From Gonocerus acuteangulatus (Eukaryota; Arthropoda; Insecta; Hemiptera; Coreidae), in contig OX328125.1 in assembly GCA_946811695.1 (NCBI GenBank), forward strand, positions 107,556,715-107,620,714: a stretch of DNA of 64,000 nucleotides. The letters are read 5' to 3'. Shown in pieces: positions 42,552-54,234 of the stretch. The translations under genes were made by a program, and so were the position numbers. Each line of letters starts with the position of its first letter. Position 1 is the stretch's first letter. The notes under the pieces are model-generated. The model had not been told where the DNA came from. It saw only the letters and a program-made list of their open reading frames with translations, and searched no databases.

Positions 42552-43545
42552 AGCATAAATATGCTTTAGTGATGACTAAACGTAAAAAGCGTTACGAAAA
42601 TGTGTCACAAAAAAGTGTCCGCTGGCGTTGGCGAATGCGCCTATGTAATTACTAGAGCCCGGAAGTTAGGCATTTATTTTTGGTTAAAATAGGCTGGCAA
42701 AAAGGCACTTGAAATACTGAAAATAGGCAATATTGTTATTAAAATAGGCATTTATAAGGAGTGAAGGCAAAGAGGACTCTCACTCATTATTAATGAAAAT
42801 ATGTATTTTAAATACTCATTCATTTCTTTATTATCAACCTATCACAGAATTAGTGTACTTACTCTTACTTTCCCTTGTTACGACCAACAACAAGATGCTT
42901 TTTCAAAGTATCAACTCTCATAGACCTTCTCAGAAAAAATGTTTTTCATCATGGAAAAACTTCCTCTGCATTATTTTATCATTTCTAAAACCGGATTATC
43001 AGGTAACTACACCATTGTCACAGCAAAAGGGGTGTAGACGTACTTTTGGGGTGTAGAAAAAAAGGGAAGGAGACGTACTTCTCTCATCCTCTCTCTTTCC
43101 TCCTATTCATTATGCCTGTGCATTCCTTCTTCCAAGGAAGGCTCTGTTATTTACAGAGGGCCAATCCACGGGTATGGAAAATAAGCTTTCGAATTGATAT
43201 TTGTGACGGCAAAATGTAATTTAATTTGTGAAACCTTTTTTGTTTTCGACGAACTGAAATTCGAAATTCGTTATGTGCTTTTTAAAATGTTTAAATCGCA
43301 GAAAAAAATTACATAACGGGCAAAAAAGGCTTTAAATCTTAAAATAGCCAAAATAGGCGAAATAAAAATTGTCTCTACACTTCCTAAATGCACGAAAACA
43401 TATTTATTTCTATCTGATTCTTCAATATATCCATTCAGATAAAAAAGGCATTTTGCCTAACTTCCGGGCTCTAGTAATTACATATGTTTGTCGGGTCGTC
43501 CTAAAGCATAATTATTTTCCTGAATTTGAGCATCAGGCTCTAAAC
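42552..43545 (-). repeat. R repeat, split by a hAT element
   Basis: Left half: tagcataaatatgctttag...ccgctggcgttggcgaatgc (42,552-42,652). Right half: acatatgtttgtcgg...gcataattattttcctgaat (about 43,474-43,545). Together they make one R copy. Confidence 0.65.
42653..43473. mobile_element. hAT non-autonomous element, 821 bp
   Basis: Perfect 20-bp inverted termini, tagagcccggaagttaggca. The 8-bp target duplication gtaattac flanks it (42,645-42,652; 43,474-43,481) and is itself palindromic. Interior rich in aaaataggc / gccaaaataggc. No transposase. Confidence 0.92.
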
Positions 43546-43649
43546 GAAATTATTTTTTCTTATCTTGGCTGTTTATATCCTGCTAGCCTCAGATTTGAAA
43601 GCTTACTTAATTGTGTAAACTACTAAATCGTAGAATTAAGTGTATAAAA

Positions 43650-43995
43650 CGAAAGTTGTTGGGGGTTTTTTAACGGGTTTTTGTCTTTGTATAACTCACT
43701 TTTTATTTGGTTGTTTTTTTTTTTATTGGATTTACACTTATTACTTATTACTTATTGGTAATAGTGTTTTTCGAGAGCAAACGTGTAGAAGTTGGGAGTC
43801 ATTTCCGCTTATTATACTGTCAGTTCCCAGCTGGGGCGCTTTAAACTTCCTTCTCTTTGAGACTTTATTCTATATTATTAACCCTTTTAAAGATCAAACC
43901 CTAACAATAACTGCTTCCTATTTCTTTACTAATACCACTAGGGAATTGAACGGAATCGCGCTAAGATGAAGCAGTTCCTGCTAGTCCGAATATTT
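43650..43995 (-). mobile_element. AB repeat fragment with A end (subfamily II)
   Basis: aacgggtttttgtctttgta...actcactttttatttgg, then gggagtcatttccgcttatt, then the A end (actagggaattgaacgg, aatcgcgctaagatgaagca, gttcctgctagtccgaat). Confidence 0.7.
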
Positions 43996-44180
43996 TATTT
44001 TACATATATACAAGTTCAAAATTGTGTTAAATTAAAAATAAACTGGGTTTAATAAGACTCCCAGTGGTTTAGATTTATAACGCTGTCTGGCCTATCGAGA
44101 GGTATGAATTTAAAAAACACACTGATCTTGTTTTACCCCTTAAATCCTCCCTTGCCGAAATGATAACAATATTCCGAAAA

Positions 44181-44222
44181 TAATTCCATACTGTCTGATA
44201 ATTATCAGACAGTATGGAATTA
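44181..44222. repeat. Perfect 42-bp palindrome
   Basis: taattccatactgtctgata plus the central symmetrical aattat and its complement, no spacer. Immediately followed by another inverted repeat. Confidence 0.95.
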
Positions 44223-44224
44223 CA

Positions 44225-44256
44225 ATAATTTCACTAATTACAATTAGTGAAATTAT
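44225..44256. repeat. 32-bp inverted repeat, 15-bp arms
   Basis: ataatttcactaatt, 2-nt spacer, exact complement. It lies two bases after the 42-bp palindrome. Confidence 0.92.
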
Positions 44257-44668
44257 AATTATAATTAATGAAATTACTAATGAGTTTCAATTTCGAAGAA
44301 TCTATATGCAAAAGATGAATGTAATTAATTACTAAGAACATTAGTGTAATAATAAGAATTGGACTTGGCCAGCCTAATTTTGGAAAGTTGATTCAGCATT
44401 CAAGCCAAGTCCCGGTGATAATCAAGTCTTGAATCTTACCAAAGTCCGCTTACAACTAACTCCATTCGAACTTAGCCTCATAAACAAGTTAGACGATTCA
44501 TTTTTCATATTTAGAATGCAAATCCAGATTAATGAGATAATTTATATTATTTCTAGGAAGGTTTACCAATGTGGTATAAAACACCCGTCCCACAAATATG
44601 CATAATGGACTAGTTCAATAACAGATAAACATTTGATCTAATAAAAAAACAACAAGAAAAAAAAAACA

Positions 44669-45768
44669 CTCTGAGTGGTATGGTCCTTATGGTTTTTTTT
44701 GGTGTCCGCTGACTACGATGAGTGGGTTAGTTAACCTTTATCACATGAGATTCAAGGTCATTTGAAGGTCAAATAGTCAAAAAAAACGTAGTAAATATTC
44801 ATTCAAAAATTCGTTTTCAAAGAAACTAAAATTGCGAGTCAAGAAAAATACGCATGATTTTTTACAATTTTTTTCTTTATTTGATTTTGAAATGACATCT
44901 AGGAAAAGGCGTAAGATCAAAAAGACTACGGATTCGGACTCAGAGACCTACCAAGCATACGCATGAATGTTTTCAGATTTTTCCTACGGTTTTTTCTCTA
45001 TTCGATCATCAAATTACCTTGAATCTTATGTGATGAAGGTTAACCAATTATAGATGGGCGATAGTTGATAGTTACTATCGATATATCGATAATTCATGAC
45101 TATCAATAGTAGATATCGATAGTCATGAACTATCGATAGATTTTTTACTCTTTTTCCAGAATTGAAGTTCTCATCATCTGGAGGGCTTTGGTATTAAATA
45201 CTGACACGTCTGGTGAATTAAATACTGAAAAATAACCGTCTGGTGAATACAACCAACTACATAATGTAGCCAGAAAGTACCTTTTTGTTCCAGGCTAGTC
45301 TGTAGCCTGATAACCTGTATTTTCAGCCGCTGGAAAAATCATTTCTGAACAGCGGAACCGACTGAGCCAAAGAAAAGCGGAAATGTTGTTTTTCCTTTCT
45401 GGTAATATGTGGTTCACGGAGCACAACTACAAAATAATTGCACTTTTTTGTGCCTGTTGATATTTTTTTTCTTTAGAAATGATTTTTAAAAATTTAAATA
45501 AATTCGTTGTTCGTTTCAAACCTCTGTGTAATCTGATGAATATACCTAATCCTGTAAGTAATAGATAATTCAACTAAATAACATAAAATTCTTCATTGGA
45601 CAGGCATGTAAGGAATAGTGGAAGAACTATCGACAACTATCGATATATTTTAACCGATAGTATCGGCCTATCGATAGTGCTGAGTTATCGACTACCGCCC
45701 ATCCCTATAACTAACCCGCCCATCGTAATCAGCGACCCTAAAAACCACATAAGGACCACAGAGCTCTG
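44669..45768. mobile_element. Foldback element with ~110-bp inverted ends
   Basis: Left arm (ggtccttatggttttttttg...gggttagttaacctttatca + catgagattcaaggtcattt, about 44,676-44,785). The inverted right arm is in two pieces: 44,990-45,045 and 45,711-45,765. A second element interrupts the right arm. No protein. Confidence 0.75.
45051..45707. mobile_element. hAT-like MITE nested in the foldback right arm
   Basis: Left end tagatgggcgatagttgata. The right end reads, inverted, tagggatgggcggtagtcga. Subterminal TATCGATA motifs are densely repeated (45,070-45,140 and 45,630-45,690). Flanks taaccaat / taactaac match 6 of 8, a possible decayed 8-bp duplication. Confidence 0.65.
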
Positions 45769-45873
45769 AGTCTCTTTTTTAAGATCAAATGTTGACGTAT
45801 GTTGTCAGCGTAATCGGTTCATTATGAGTAGTGGCAAACATGAAGCCGCACCTAGCAGGCGTAATTCTTAAAT

Positions 45874-46340
45874 TAACACTTTGAGGACCGATAGCTTCGA
45901 ACAAAATTTCCATCGGGGCCCAAGTCTTCCTTTTGTATGGTTATTTCGGCAAATATATATAAAATAAATAAGGAAAGAAACTTTTAAAATTATGTAGTTG
46001 TAGTGGATTAATTACAATTTAATAAAATGTCAAATACTCCTCGAAAGCCCGCTGATGGAATTTTTCGGGAGGATTCAGTATCATACGATACCAGACCCGC
46101 AAACCAAACCGGGAATACATAATGAGGTCCCAAATCATATACGAAGCGTATAGAACAAAGCCCGGAGTAGCGGGATAGAAAGAAAGCCAAGCTATCTGCT
46201 GACACATATGATACGACGCTGGGGATGCAGAACACATCCGTCTAATGCATACGCCACGACGCTGGACCCGAAGTTGTTAATGCACAAAATCCCGCTCTTT
46301 GTTATTCAAACCTATATTCATGTACTGTGAATAGAAGTGA
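45874..46340. other. Unassigned; possible piggyBac-like left end
   Basis: ttaacactttgaggaccgat near 45,874 has a TTAA plus short C-start pattern reminiscent of piggyBac termini. No right end and no transposase. The reverse frames 46,008-46,237 have no recognisable domain. Confidence 0.2.
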
Positions 46341-46411
46341 AATATGACAATTATGAGAGTTGAGCTTTATTACGGAATGAGGGTATTAATTTGTCTGCAT
46401 CGGCCGCACTT

Positions 46412-46550
46412 TTAGCGCGGTTCCTCCCTCCCTTCATAGGGAGGAACCCCGCTTATAAGCTTGATCTCATGAAACAATCCGGAGCTGCCGACTAGAAAAT
46501 TTCGCGTTTCAGAACCCCTAGAGACCGAAAATAACGGTGGTTCAAATTTG

Positions 46551-46581
<31 letters not shown>

Positions 46582-47468
46582 TTATATATATATATATATA
46601 TTTGTCTGTTCGCGGATTTCTGGCGTTCCCAATGGTCCGATTGTGATGAAATTTGGTACAAAAATCCGTCGTCCAATTTGAAAGTTTTGATTAGTCGATG
46701 TCAATCGGAGAAATAAGTGCTTAAAACTTTAAAGTAATTGATTTCGCTTATTCGAACTGTTCTTTTTGTCTTTGATTTTGGTACTTAGAATTATGGGATT
46801 CAGTTGAAACCCAATTGAGAATTGATTTTCTGCAAGTTCGAATTTCGTCAACACTAATATGTTGAAATTGTGGTTACGTTTGGAGTAAAGGAAGGGTTAG
46901 AATAAAATATTTTATTAACAGACAAGAACAGTTTTGGTAACTTTGTATACTTTCGTTAGTATCTCGAAAACCGTTGACAATCTTGGGAAGCGGAAGGTTA
47001 CCATTCGAAAGCTTACTAAATGCTCTACGAAAAAGGTTCTGAAGAAAGTTTTAATTAGGCGATGTCAATCGGAGAAATAAGTGCTTAAAACTTTAAAGTA
47101 ATTGATTTCCTTTATTCGAACGGTTGTTTTTGTCTGTTTTATTCCTTGTTATTTTTTAATTGCTTATAGTCAGATAATGTATTTGACAATAAAACAGATT
47201 AAGTAAAATAAGAAGATCAATTTATTATTAAAAATGTAGCGTTCAAAGAGAGAGATCCCAAGGCTTTCCAAATGCCTCTGAGCGGAAGCCTTTGTGGCCG
47301 ACTTATGGGTTGGCCGACCCATACAGGTAAGATCGCAAATCAAGACCTTTCAAGACTGGTGGAACCAAAATAATAACTGATTCTATTTTAATCTTTCCAA
47401 ATTAAACTAGGGATATGAACGGAACCTCGCTAAGATGATGCAGTTCCTGCGAGTCGGACTTTTTTTAA
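46412..47468 (-). mobile_element. AB repeat, copy 10 (internally deleted, both ends)
   Basis: B end 46,412-46,460, (TA)n with a tttattta interruption (46,552-46,602), two partial modules (gattgacat-type sequence near 46,695 and 47,055), and A end 47,405-47,465. It keeps the gactggtggaaccaaaataa block that the small hammerhead insert disrupts in copy 1. Confidence 0.8.
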
Positions 47469-47712
47469 TTTCTTGCAACGAAATGCGTAAATGCTTTTAA
47501 ACCATTCTAAATATACAGTTGTACAAGTATATCTCCCTAGAGCAGAAGGTATTTGTTGTAGACAGATTGAATTACCAGCGAAATATGTTGGGGAACCATC
47601 TTACCAATGTTTAAAGACAACAATGAAACAACATTAACATGATGCATTAAATATTTTACATATTACATATTCTAAACCTAAATCATCATTATAAAACATG
47701 CAAAAATAATAT

Positions 47713-47902
47713 TGTTAAGTTAAATACTTTCGAGCTAAATTAAATTAAAGTTAAATAAGCATTTTCAGTCAACAAGCCAGATAACATTCATTTATTTATT
47801 TTTTTCTTTAAACAATATAAGCTCCAAAACATATGATCGAACATATGATCTAATTACATTTAACAACATATGATCTAAATACAATTAAATATATTCCTAA
47901 CA
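47713..47902 (-). repeat. Ty3/gypsy 3' LTR
   Basis: 190 bp, on the minus strand tgttaggaatatatt...ttaactttaatt...cttaaca. Directly inside it on the minus strand is the polypurine tract aatgaagagggaga (plus strand 47,903-47,917). Differs from the 5' LTR at very few positions (gataac vs gatagc). Confidence 0.9.
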
Positions 47903-47937
47903 TCTCCCTCTTCATTGATAACGTCCAAAGATAAAGT

Positions 47938-50900
47938 TTAGGCCCTAATAAATCTTCTATTCCTTAGATAAAGCCTTCCATTCACTTCTACTTGATACCT
48001 TCTTATTCCTTCCTTCTTCACTACCTTTCCTTCAATCCAAGGATCGCCTTGGTTCTGCGGATGCAGCTTTACCCAGACCTTCTGTCCTTCAACTAGCTCT
48101 GGTAGAACTTGGGATCCATGATCGTAGGTAGTCTTGTAATTCTTCTTTCTTCGGTCCCACTTCTCAGTAACATTCTGCGGAACCTTCGGCTTCAACAAGT
48201 CTTCTTTGATAGGCAAAACACTCTTAGTTCTCCTCGACATGAGAAGCTGGGAGGGGCTGTAACCAATATCTTGAAGGGGAGTATTTCTCCACTCCAGCAA
48301 GGCTACATAGAAGTCACCTCCATCTTCTCTTACTTTCCTTCTCATATTTTTGAAAATTTTTACCGCTGACTCTGCTTTGCCATTGGATTGATGATTATAC
48401 GGCGACGATAAGATAGTCTGAAATTCCCATTCTTTTGCAAAGTCTTGAAATTTCTTTGAAGACAGCTGTGTTCCATGATCTGATACAATGACATCTGGAA
48501 TGCCGTGTCGTGCGAATTGTTCTTTACAAAAATCAGTTAGGGTTTCAGCCGTGCATGACCGAGTCTTTTTCACCTCAAAAAAAGATGAGTAATAGTCGGT
48601 CAAAATCATATAGTGATTTGGCCCCTCCTGCAAGAAATCAAAGCCGACCCTCTGCCATGGTCGCTGTGGTGTTTCCTGCAGTATCAGGGGTTCTTTCTTT
48701 AAAGCAGTGGCAAATTTCTTGCATGCCCTACAGTTCATGACTAGATCCTTGATATCAGCTTTCATAGTTAGCCAAAAAAAATCCATCCTTTGCCCTTCTT
48801 AAGCAGGCCTCAACTCCTTGATGCGAGGAATGAACTTTCTGTAAAACATCCTTCTTCATCGAGTCTGGTACAACAATTCTGTCACCTTTCAATATCACTC
48901 CGTCTTCAACAGTTAATTCATCCCGAAAACTCCAGAATGGTCGAACGGATCCTGGGAGCTGTGTATTTTTTTCTGGCCAACCATACTGAATTGTTTGGGC
49001 TAATATCTTTAGTTCCTCATCATTTTTTGTTGCTTCACGTAAATCATGAAGGCGTTGATCTGTGATGTCCAAATACTCAAAAGACTTGCATGTTTCAAAT
49101 CCATGAAATAGATTATTTCCAGATGTCTTAAGAATCAAGACATCATTCTTATTTCGATTCATATCAGCTGGTGCTGGTGCACGTGATAAAAAGTCAGCAA
49201 CGACAATTGATTTTCCTGGCTTAAAGTGAACTTGAAAGGAATATTTTTGTAGCCTGAGGAGCATGCGCTGCAATCTTCTTGGTGCCTTGGTGAGTGGTTT
49301 CTTAAAAATAGCTTCAAGTGGCTTATGGTCAGTTTCGATTGTTACATCTGCTTTACCAAAGAGATATTGCTCCAAACGCTCAAATGCAAAAAGCACTGCC
49401 AAACACTCTTTCTCGATTTGAGCATATGACGATTCGGTAGGAGTGAGAACTCTAGAAATATATACTACAGGAGCTCCATCTTGCATTAGCGTTGCACCTA
49501 AACCATACTGACTTGCATCACATTGGAGTTTAGCTGGTTTCATGGGATCAAAATATTTTAAGACTGGAGCGGAGGTAACAAGGCTAACAAGCCGCCTAAA
49601 TGCTCTTTCATGAACTGGCTCCCAAATCCAGGATGCTTCTTCTTTGAGGAGGGTCCTGAGTGGAGCAGCTTCGTCTGATAAGCGAGGAACAAATTTTCCA
49701 AGATAGGTGACAAATCCAAGAAAGCGTTGAAGCTCTTCTTTGTTTTCCGGTGATTTCATTTCTTGGACTGCAGCTACTTTTGATGGATCAGGCTTAAATC
49801 CATCCTTTGATATTATATGCCCCATATATTTCACCTGGTCCAGACCAATTCTGCACTTTTGGTAATTAAATTTCAAGTTGAGATCTCTCGCTCGATTCAA
49901 TAATGCAACTAAATTCCTGTTGTGGTCCTGTAAAGCTTGTTCGTCTGTATCTCCTGATCCAAAAAGCAGGATATCGTCTGCTATGCTACATATACCACCA
50001 AGGCCATCCAGAGCTTCATGTATTCTTCTTTGAAATTCTTCTGGCGCAGACTTTATTCCAAAAGGCAATCGTTTCCATCGATACCTTCCGAGAGGGGTCC
50101 AAAATGTGGTTTTCTTGCTTGATTCTTCAGTGAGTTGAACATGCCAAAAGCCATCTTTCAGATCCAGCACACTGAAAATCCTTGCTTTGGCGAGCGTTGG
50201 TGCTATCTCCTCGATCGTCGGTGCTTGATAATGAGGACGCTGGATCGCTTTATTAAGGTGATAGGGATCTATGCTTATCCTCAGCTTATTGGGCGTCTTC
50301 ACTACTACCATGGCACTGACCCAATCGGACGGCTCAATCATCCTTTCAATAACCCCAAGCTTTTCAAGGCGATGGATTTCCGAGCATATCTCTTCTTTCA
50401 AGGCGACAGGATATCTTCTTGGTGGCACTACTGTTGGCGAGATAGATTGATCCAATTTAAAATCATACAGCCTTTGTAGACTACCGAGTCCTTTACCAAC
50501 TTCGGGAAATGAAGACAGTATAGATTTCGGATCTTGCGCGTTTTTCACCAGAAACACATCTTTGTCCAGTGTGATGAGGCCTAGCCTTAAAGCATCTGCA
50601 GCTCCTATGAGTGGGTTATATCTCGTATCAATAACCTCAAACTTCAGTCGAAATCTTTTGGTCTTCCAAGTTGTATGTAGGCTTATTCTACCCCTAGATA
50701 TTTGAGAATCTCCGCCATAAAAAGTCAAAATAGTAGAGCTTGGTTCTAACCTTAAATTAGATGTGCCTAAGAGATGTTTTAAATCATTTATCCCAATAAC
50801 ATTGCAGGAGGCACCACTGTCTACCTGGCATTTTAGCATTTTAGAGCCGGTTTGCATGGGCACTTTTAGGTTCACATAAAGTCTTTTTTTATAGGCCGCA

Positions 50901-51738
50901 TTTTCAATTTTAAAAACGTCATCGTCTTCATCAGACTGACTATCCGTTGCCATGTCTTTTCCGATTAAATCAGATTGCTTGACTGATGCTCTCTTCTGCA
51001 TACATACTTTGCTAAAATGGTTCTTTTTTTTGCATTTCATACAAGTCTTCCCAAAAGCCGGACAGTTACCAGCGCCACGTATGTGCTGGCCCCCGCAAAA
51101 TTTACATTTGGGCCACTTTTCATTGCTAACTGCAAAACCAGAATCAGACGGGCTTGATTCATCACGCATTTTTGAAGCTAAACAAGCCGATTGTTCCTCA
51201 GCAATACAAAGTTCCCTTGCCTGGTCTAATGTTAATGATTTTCTAGCTAATAGACCTTTGCGCATTCTTAAATCAGATAGTCCCGCAACTAAACGATCGC
51301 AAATGAGGTTTTATTCAATTTCAAGCTTTGATAAATTAGCTAATGTTTCAAACTCGCACCTACTGGCCTGTTCGTAAAGGCGGTTAATGAAATCCTTGCA
51401 GGTTTCATCAGGCATTTGAACAGCACTATTGAATATAAAGCGTTCACATGTGACATTCTTCCTGTCAGTAAAGTATCTATCAAGACGAGCAATTATGTCA
51501 TCTAACGTGGCCTCATGATTGCATATCTTTCTTATTAATTGCAGGCCTCTTTTACCAATTAAGGAACTAAATAAAGCTAGCTTTACCTCTTCACAAGAGA
51601 GCTTCGCCGATTTCGTGCCAAAGGATTCAGATAAAGGATGTAATTTTTCCACTGAGCTTTAAAGATTTCCCAGTTTTCAGCAGCATCTTCTTTGCTTGAA
51701 AAATCAAGGGGTTCTGGCTGTGGGATATTACTAGACAT
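47938..51738 (-). pseudogene. gag-pol: gag-pol polyprotein gene, three lesions
   Basis: Start ATG at 51,738 (MSSNIPQPEPLDFSSKEDAA). A frameshift around 51,650-51,690 leads into the main Gag frame. A single in-frame TAA at 51,313-51,311 follows (LSKLEIE, stop, NLICDRL). Then the long frame from 51,265 (836 codons) contains two CCHC knuckles (residues 54-88), protease DSGA (149-152), RT with FSVLDLKDGFWHVQL and SIADDILLFG (catalytic Asp pair 430-431, unusual Ala before DD), RNase H (QCDASQYGLGA, IETDHKPL), and the HH half of the integrase zinc finger (VHSSHQG). The integrase core continues in the next frame after a run of eight A (plus strand 48,774-48,781): CRACKK, GFDFLQEG (D), VSDHGTQ (D), NGKAESAV (E), to a stop at 47,938. 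The homopolymer shift might be a sequencing error. The TAA and the Gag shift are separate breaks. Confidence 0.9.
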
Positions 51739-51744
51739 TTTCTA

Positions 51745-51758
51745 TACACCTGACACCA
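51745..51758 (-). promoter_or_regulatory. Primer-binding site candidate
   Basis: tggtgtcaggtg follows the LTR end (cttaaca) with no gap on the minus strand. The complementary tRNA cannot be named with confidence from this sequence. Confidence 0.6.
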
Positions 51759-51944
51759 TGTTAAGTTAAATACTTTCGAGCTAAATTAAATTAAAGTTAA
51801 ATAAGCATTTTCAGTCAACAAGCCAGATAGCATTCATTTATTTATTTTTTTCTTTAAACAATATAAGCTCCAAAACATATGATCGAACATATGATCTAAT
51901 TACATTTAACAACATATGATCTAAATACAATTAAATATATTCCT
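51759..51944 (-). repeat. Ty3/gypsy 5' LTR
   Basis: 186 bp, partner of 47,713-47,902, lacking the outermost tgtt. Should contain the promoter and transcription start. Confidence 0.9.
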
Positions 51945-52287
51945 CTATTCTATTCTGGAATATTCAATAATCGATTGTGACTTTGTATCACCAATAGCGG
52001 TCTAATTGAATTTTCGCTATTGGTGGCGTACAGGTTAGAACAGAGGCTGGTTTATTATTACTAAACGGAGAGAGGGGGGGGGGCTAATGTACATACAGCC
52101 AAGGGCAACACTGTTAGGTCCCACACAAGCTGCAATAGTGTCAACACTGACTACAACCCTCTATTGGCAACACTGCTTTTATGCAGCTCTCCCTCCTATG
52201 CGGCTACTCTATAACCTTACTTCACATTATATACCTGGATTGGCTTTCAAACCATATATAGAAAAACAAACACACACACATATAGGT

Positions 52288-52350
<63 letters not shown>

Positions 52351-53601
52351 TAATAATATCATGTAAATATTCTGAACTTTCCCAGTGTAAATACTAAAAA
52401 CATTGAGGGGGTTGAGTTCTAACCCAAAGGGCAGTCTTTTAAATTCATACTAGCCATTTTTCTCTGATTTCCCTGTTTAGCAATACATTTTACAAATCAA
52501 TGCGAATTTCGCTGTGCAATAGAACATTTTTTTTTACAACTAATAAAATTTGTATAAGGTATTGCTCGAGTTTGTCCAGTAGGCGTGCAATGTTTATGAA
52601 CGAATTTTTTCGTGTAGTTTTTCCGTACATTTGTTTCGTATTTATACTGGTCTGCTTGAATTAAAATCGATTTTCTGAGTTACTTTTGATGCCTTGTTTC
52701 CTGGCTTTTCTGGGTTTTTTTTGGTGCCTTGTTTATGTATTAGAGACGCTTTTTGTGATTATTTTGTTTTATATTTTAGTTTTTGACCGTTTACAGGTTT
52801 ATATATATTTAAATATATCTATTAACATTATGATGTTTTGAGTTCAGACATAAATTCGGCCCCTTTCTATTTTATGGGTATGAGTATTGTAGGGTTTGTT
52901 ATTGTTATTTTTATATTGTTATACTTGTTAGAGCTGGTTAATATTGTACAAATTGTTTATCATCACCAACAAAGGAGATTTTTTTAAATATGTATTTTAA
53001 AAGAAATGATTGACATACTTGTAGTTCCCATTATATCTTGTTCGTCAGCACTTTTATTGATAACCGAATGTTAATAAATTATGTTCAACCAGCTCTAACA
53101 TTCCAATTATTGGACATTGACTCCTCCTCTTGACTGTAATAAGCTAGCTATTACTGTACTTGACCAAGTAGGTAAGTAGTCAGCAAGCTAACGCCATCTG
53201 AAGGAGTAACAGCTGTGATTTCCATCCCGGTAAGATGGAGGGATGTTCAGATCGATGCTTGCTGCTAGAATAACTCCTTGGATAGCTAAGCCTCGGCGTA
53301 CATTTCGTTAAAGGTAACGGGATAACACGGGATTATCCCGGATCGAAGAGGCTCCGGAGGAACGGGATGTCGTCCTTGTGTATGTAAGTATTGGTGAAAG
53401 ACATTGTTCCACTGTGGTGTGTCTGTGTTTGTGTTTGTATGTTCAATAAGGGACAAGTTGTGTTTGTAAAGGGAATCGATAAGTCAGGATTTTAAATAAT
53501 AGGGAGAGCAGATTGAAAAAGGGCTAAAGAAAATAGACAAAGGAATCGTGGGAAAGGAAAATACTGGCTCATTTATACAAGGCTTTTTTTAGAATCTCTC
53601 C

Positions 53602-53657
<56 letters not shown>

Positions 53658-53734
53658 AATATATAAAATTTGTACCTCCCTGTTTTAGGGTAGATATCGG
53701 ATTTCTGCAGGAGATGCGGATTCATTAAAAATTT
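51945..53734. other. Unassigned AT-rich sequence with two TA tracts
   Basis: (TA)n at 52,289-52,348 and 53,605-53,651, a G-run at 52,074-52,083. No supported gene. Confidence 0.4.
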
Positions 53735-53831
53735 CGTCTAGAGCCTTCTACTTAAATTCAGGAACATAAATATGCTTTAGGTCCACCCGACAAGCCTATG
53801 TAATGTACTCTAAGACATATAGCCTTCTTCT
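53735..53831 (+). repeat. R repeat, left part (target of AB copy 11)
   Basis: tagagccttctacttaaattcagg...cataaatatgctttaggtcc...gacatatagccttctt, then AB begins. The R sequence resumes at about 55,470. Confidence 0.65.
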
Positions 53832-53963
53832 CCCTATCTCCATAGGGAGAACCCGCTTATGAGGTTGATCATGACGTAATCCGGAACTGCCGACTAGAAA
53901 CTTTCACGTTTCAGACCCTATAGATCACGAAAATATAGGTGGCCCATATTTGTATATATATAT

Positions 53964-54169
53964 AAAGACTAAGAGTCTTAGTTTGGGTGGCGAGCTAACC
54001 ACACATGGGGATTTAGTGGCCCCTGAGGAGGTGGCATAAAGGCCACGAAACATGTAGGGCGTGCCAAAAATAAAATAGTACATAAAATGGAGTACTATTA
54101 TTTCGACCTGTGCCATATTTATAAAAAAATAAATAAATATACATAAATAAAGGTCAGAAGTCGTGGAAT

Positions 54170-54172
<3 letters not shown>
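53964..54172 (+). mobile_element. Penelope hammerhead fragment inside the AB (TA)n
   Basis: About 209 bp between TA tracts (53,952-53,963 and 54,173-54,248). The sister copy at 60.46 kb has the TA tract with no such insert. Contains the single-copy progenitor of the 43-bp array and an intact hammerhead core. Confidence 0.75.
54023..54056 (+). ncRNA. Hammerhead ribozyme motif, best stem I in the window
   Basis: CTGAGGA, stem II gtggc/gccac with loop ataaag, GAAA, then CATGTA: helix III C-G closed by 2 nt and a GUA cleavage triplet. Four stem I pairs (gccc upstream with gggc downstream). Confidence 0.75.

Positions 54173-54234
<62 letters not shown>

Larger units (their letters stand above)
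47713..51944 (-). mobile_element. Ty3/gypsy (Mag-like) retrotransposon, nearly complete
   Basis: 4.2 kb, two LTRs of about 186-190 bp, primer-binding site tggtgtcaggtg directly after the 5' LTR, polypurine tract before the 3' LTR, and a single gag-pol frame with domain order Gag, zinc knuckles, protease, RT, RNase H, integrase. No env. Near-identical LTRs mean a recent insertion. No clear target duplication; the outer 4 nt of the 5' LTR (tgtt) are missing, suggesting a small boundary deletion. Confidence 0.92.

Noticed and set aside
46008..46237. Possible aromatic-rich protein on the minus strand
   Set aside because: Two overlapping frames of similar length, no recognisable domain, no neighbours to support it.
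47713..51944. Endogenous retrovirus with envelope
   Set aside because: The frame ends with integrase at 47,938 and the polypurine tract follows. There is no room for or trace of env.
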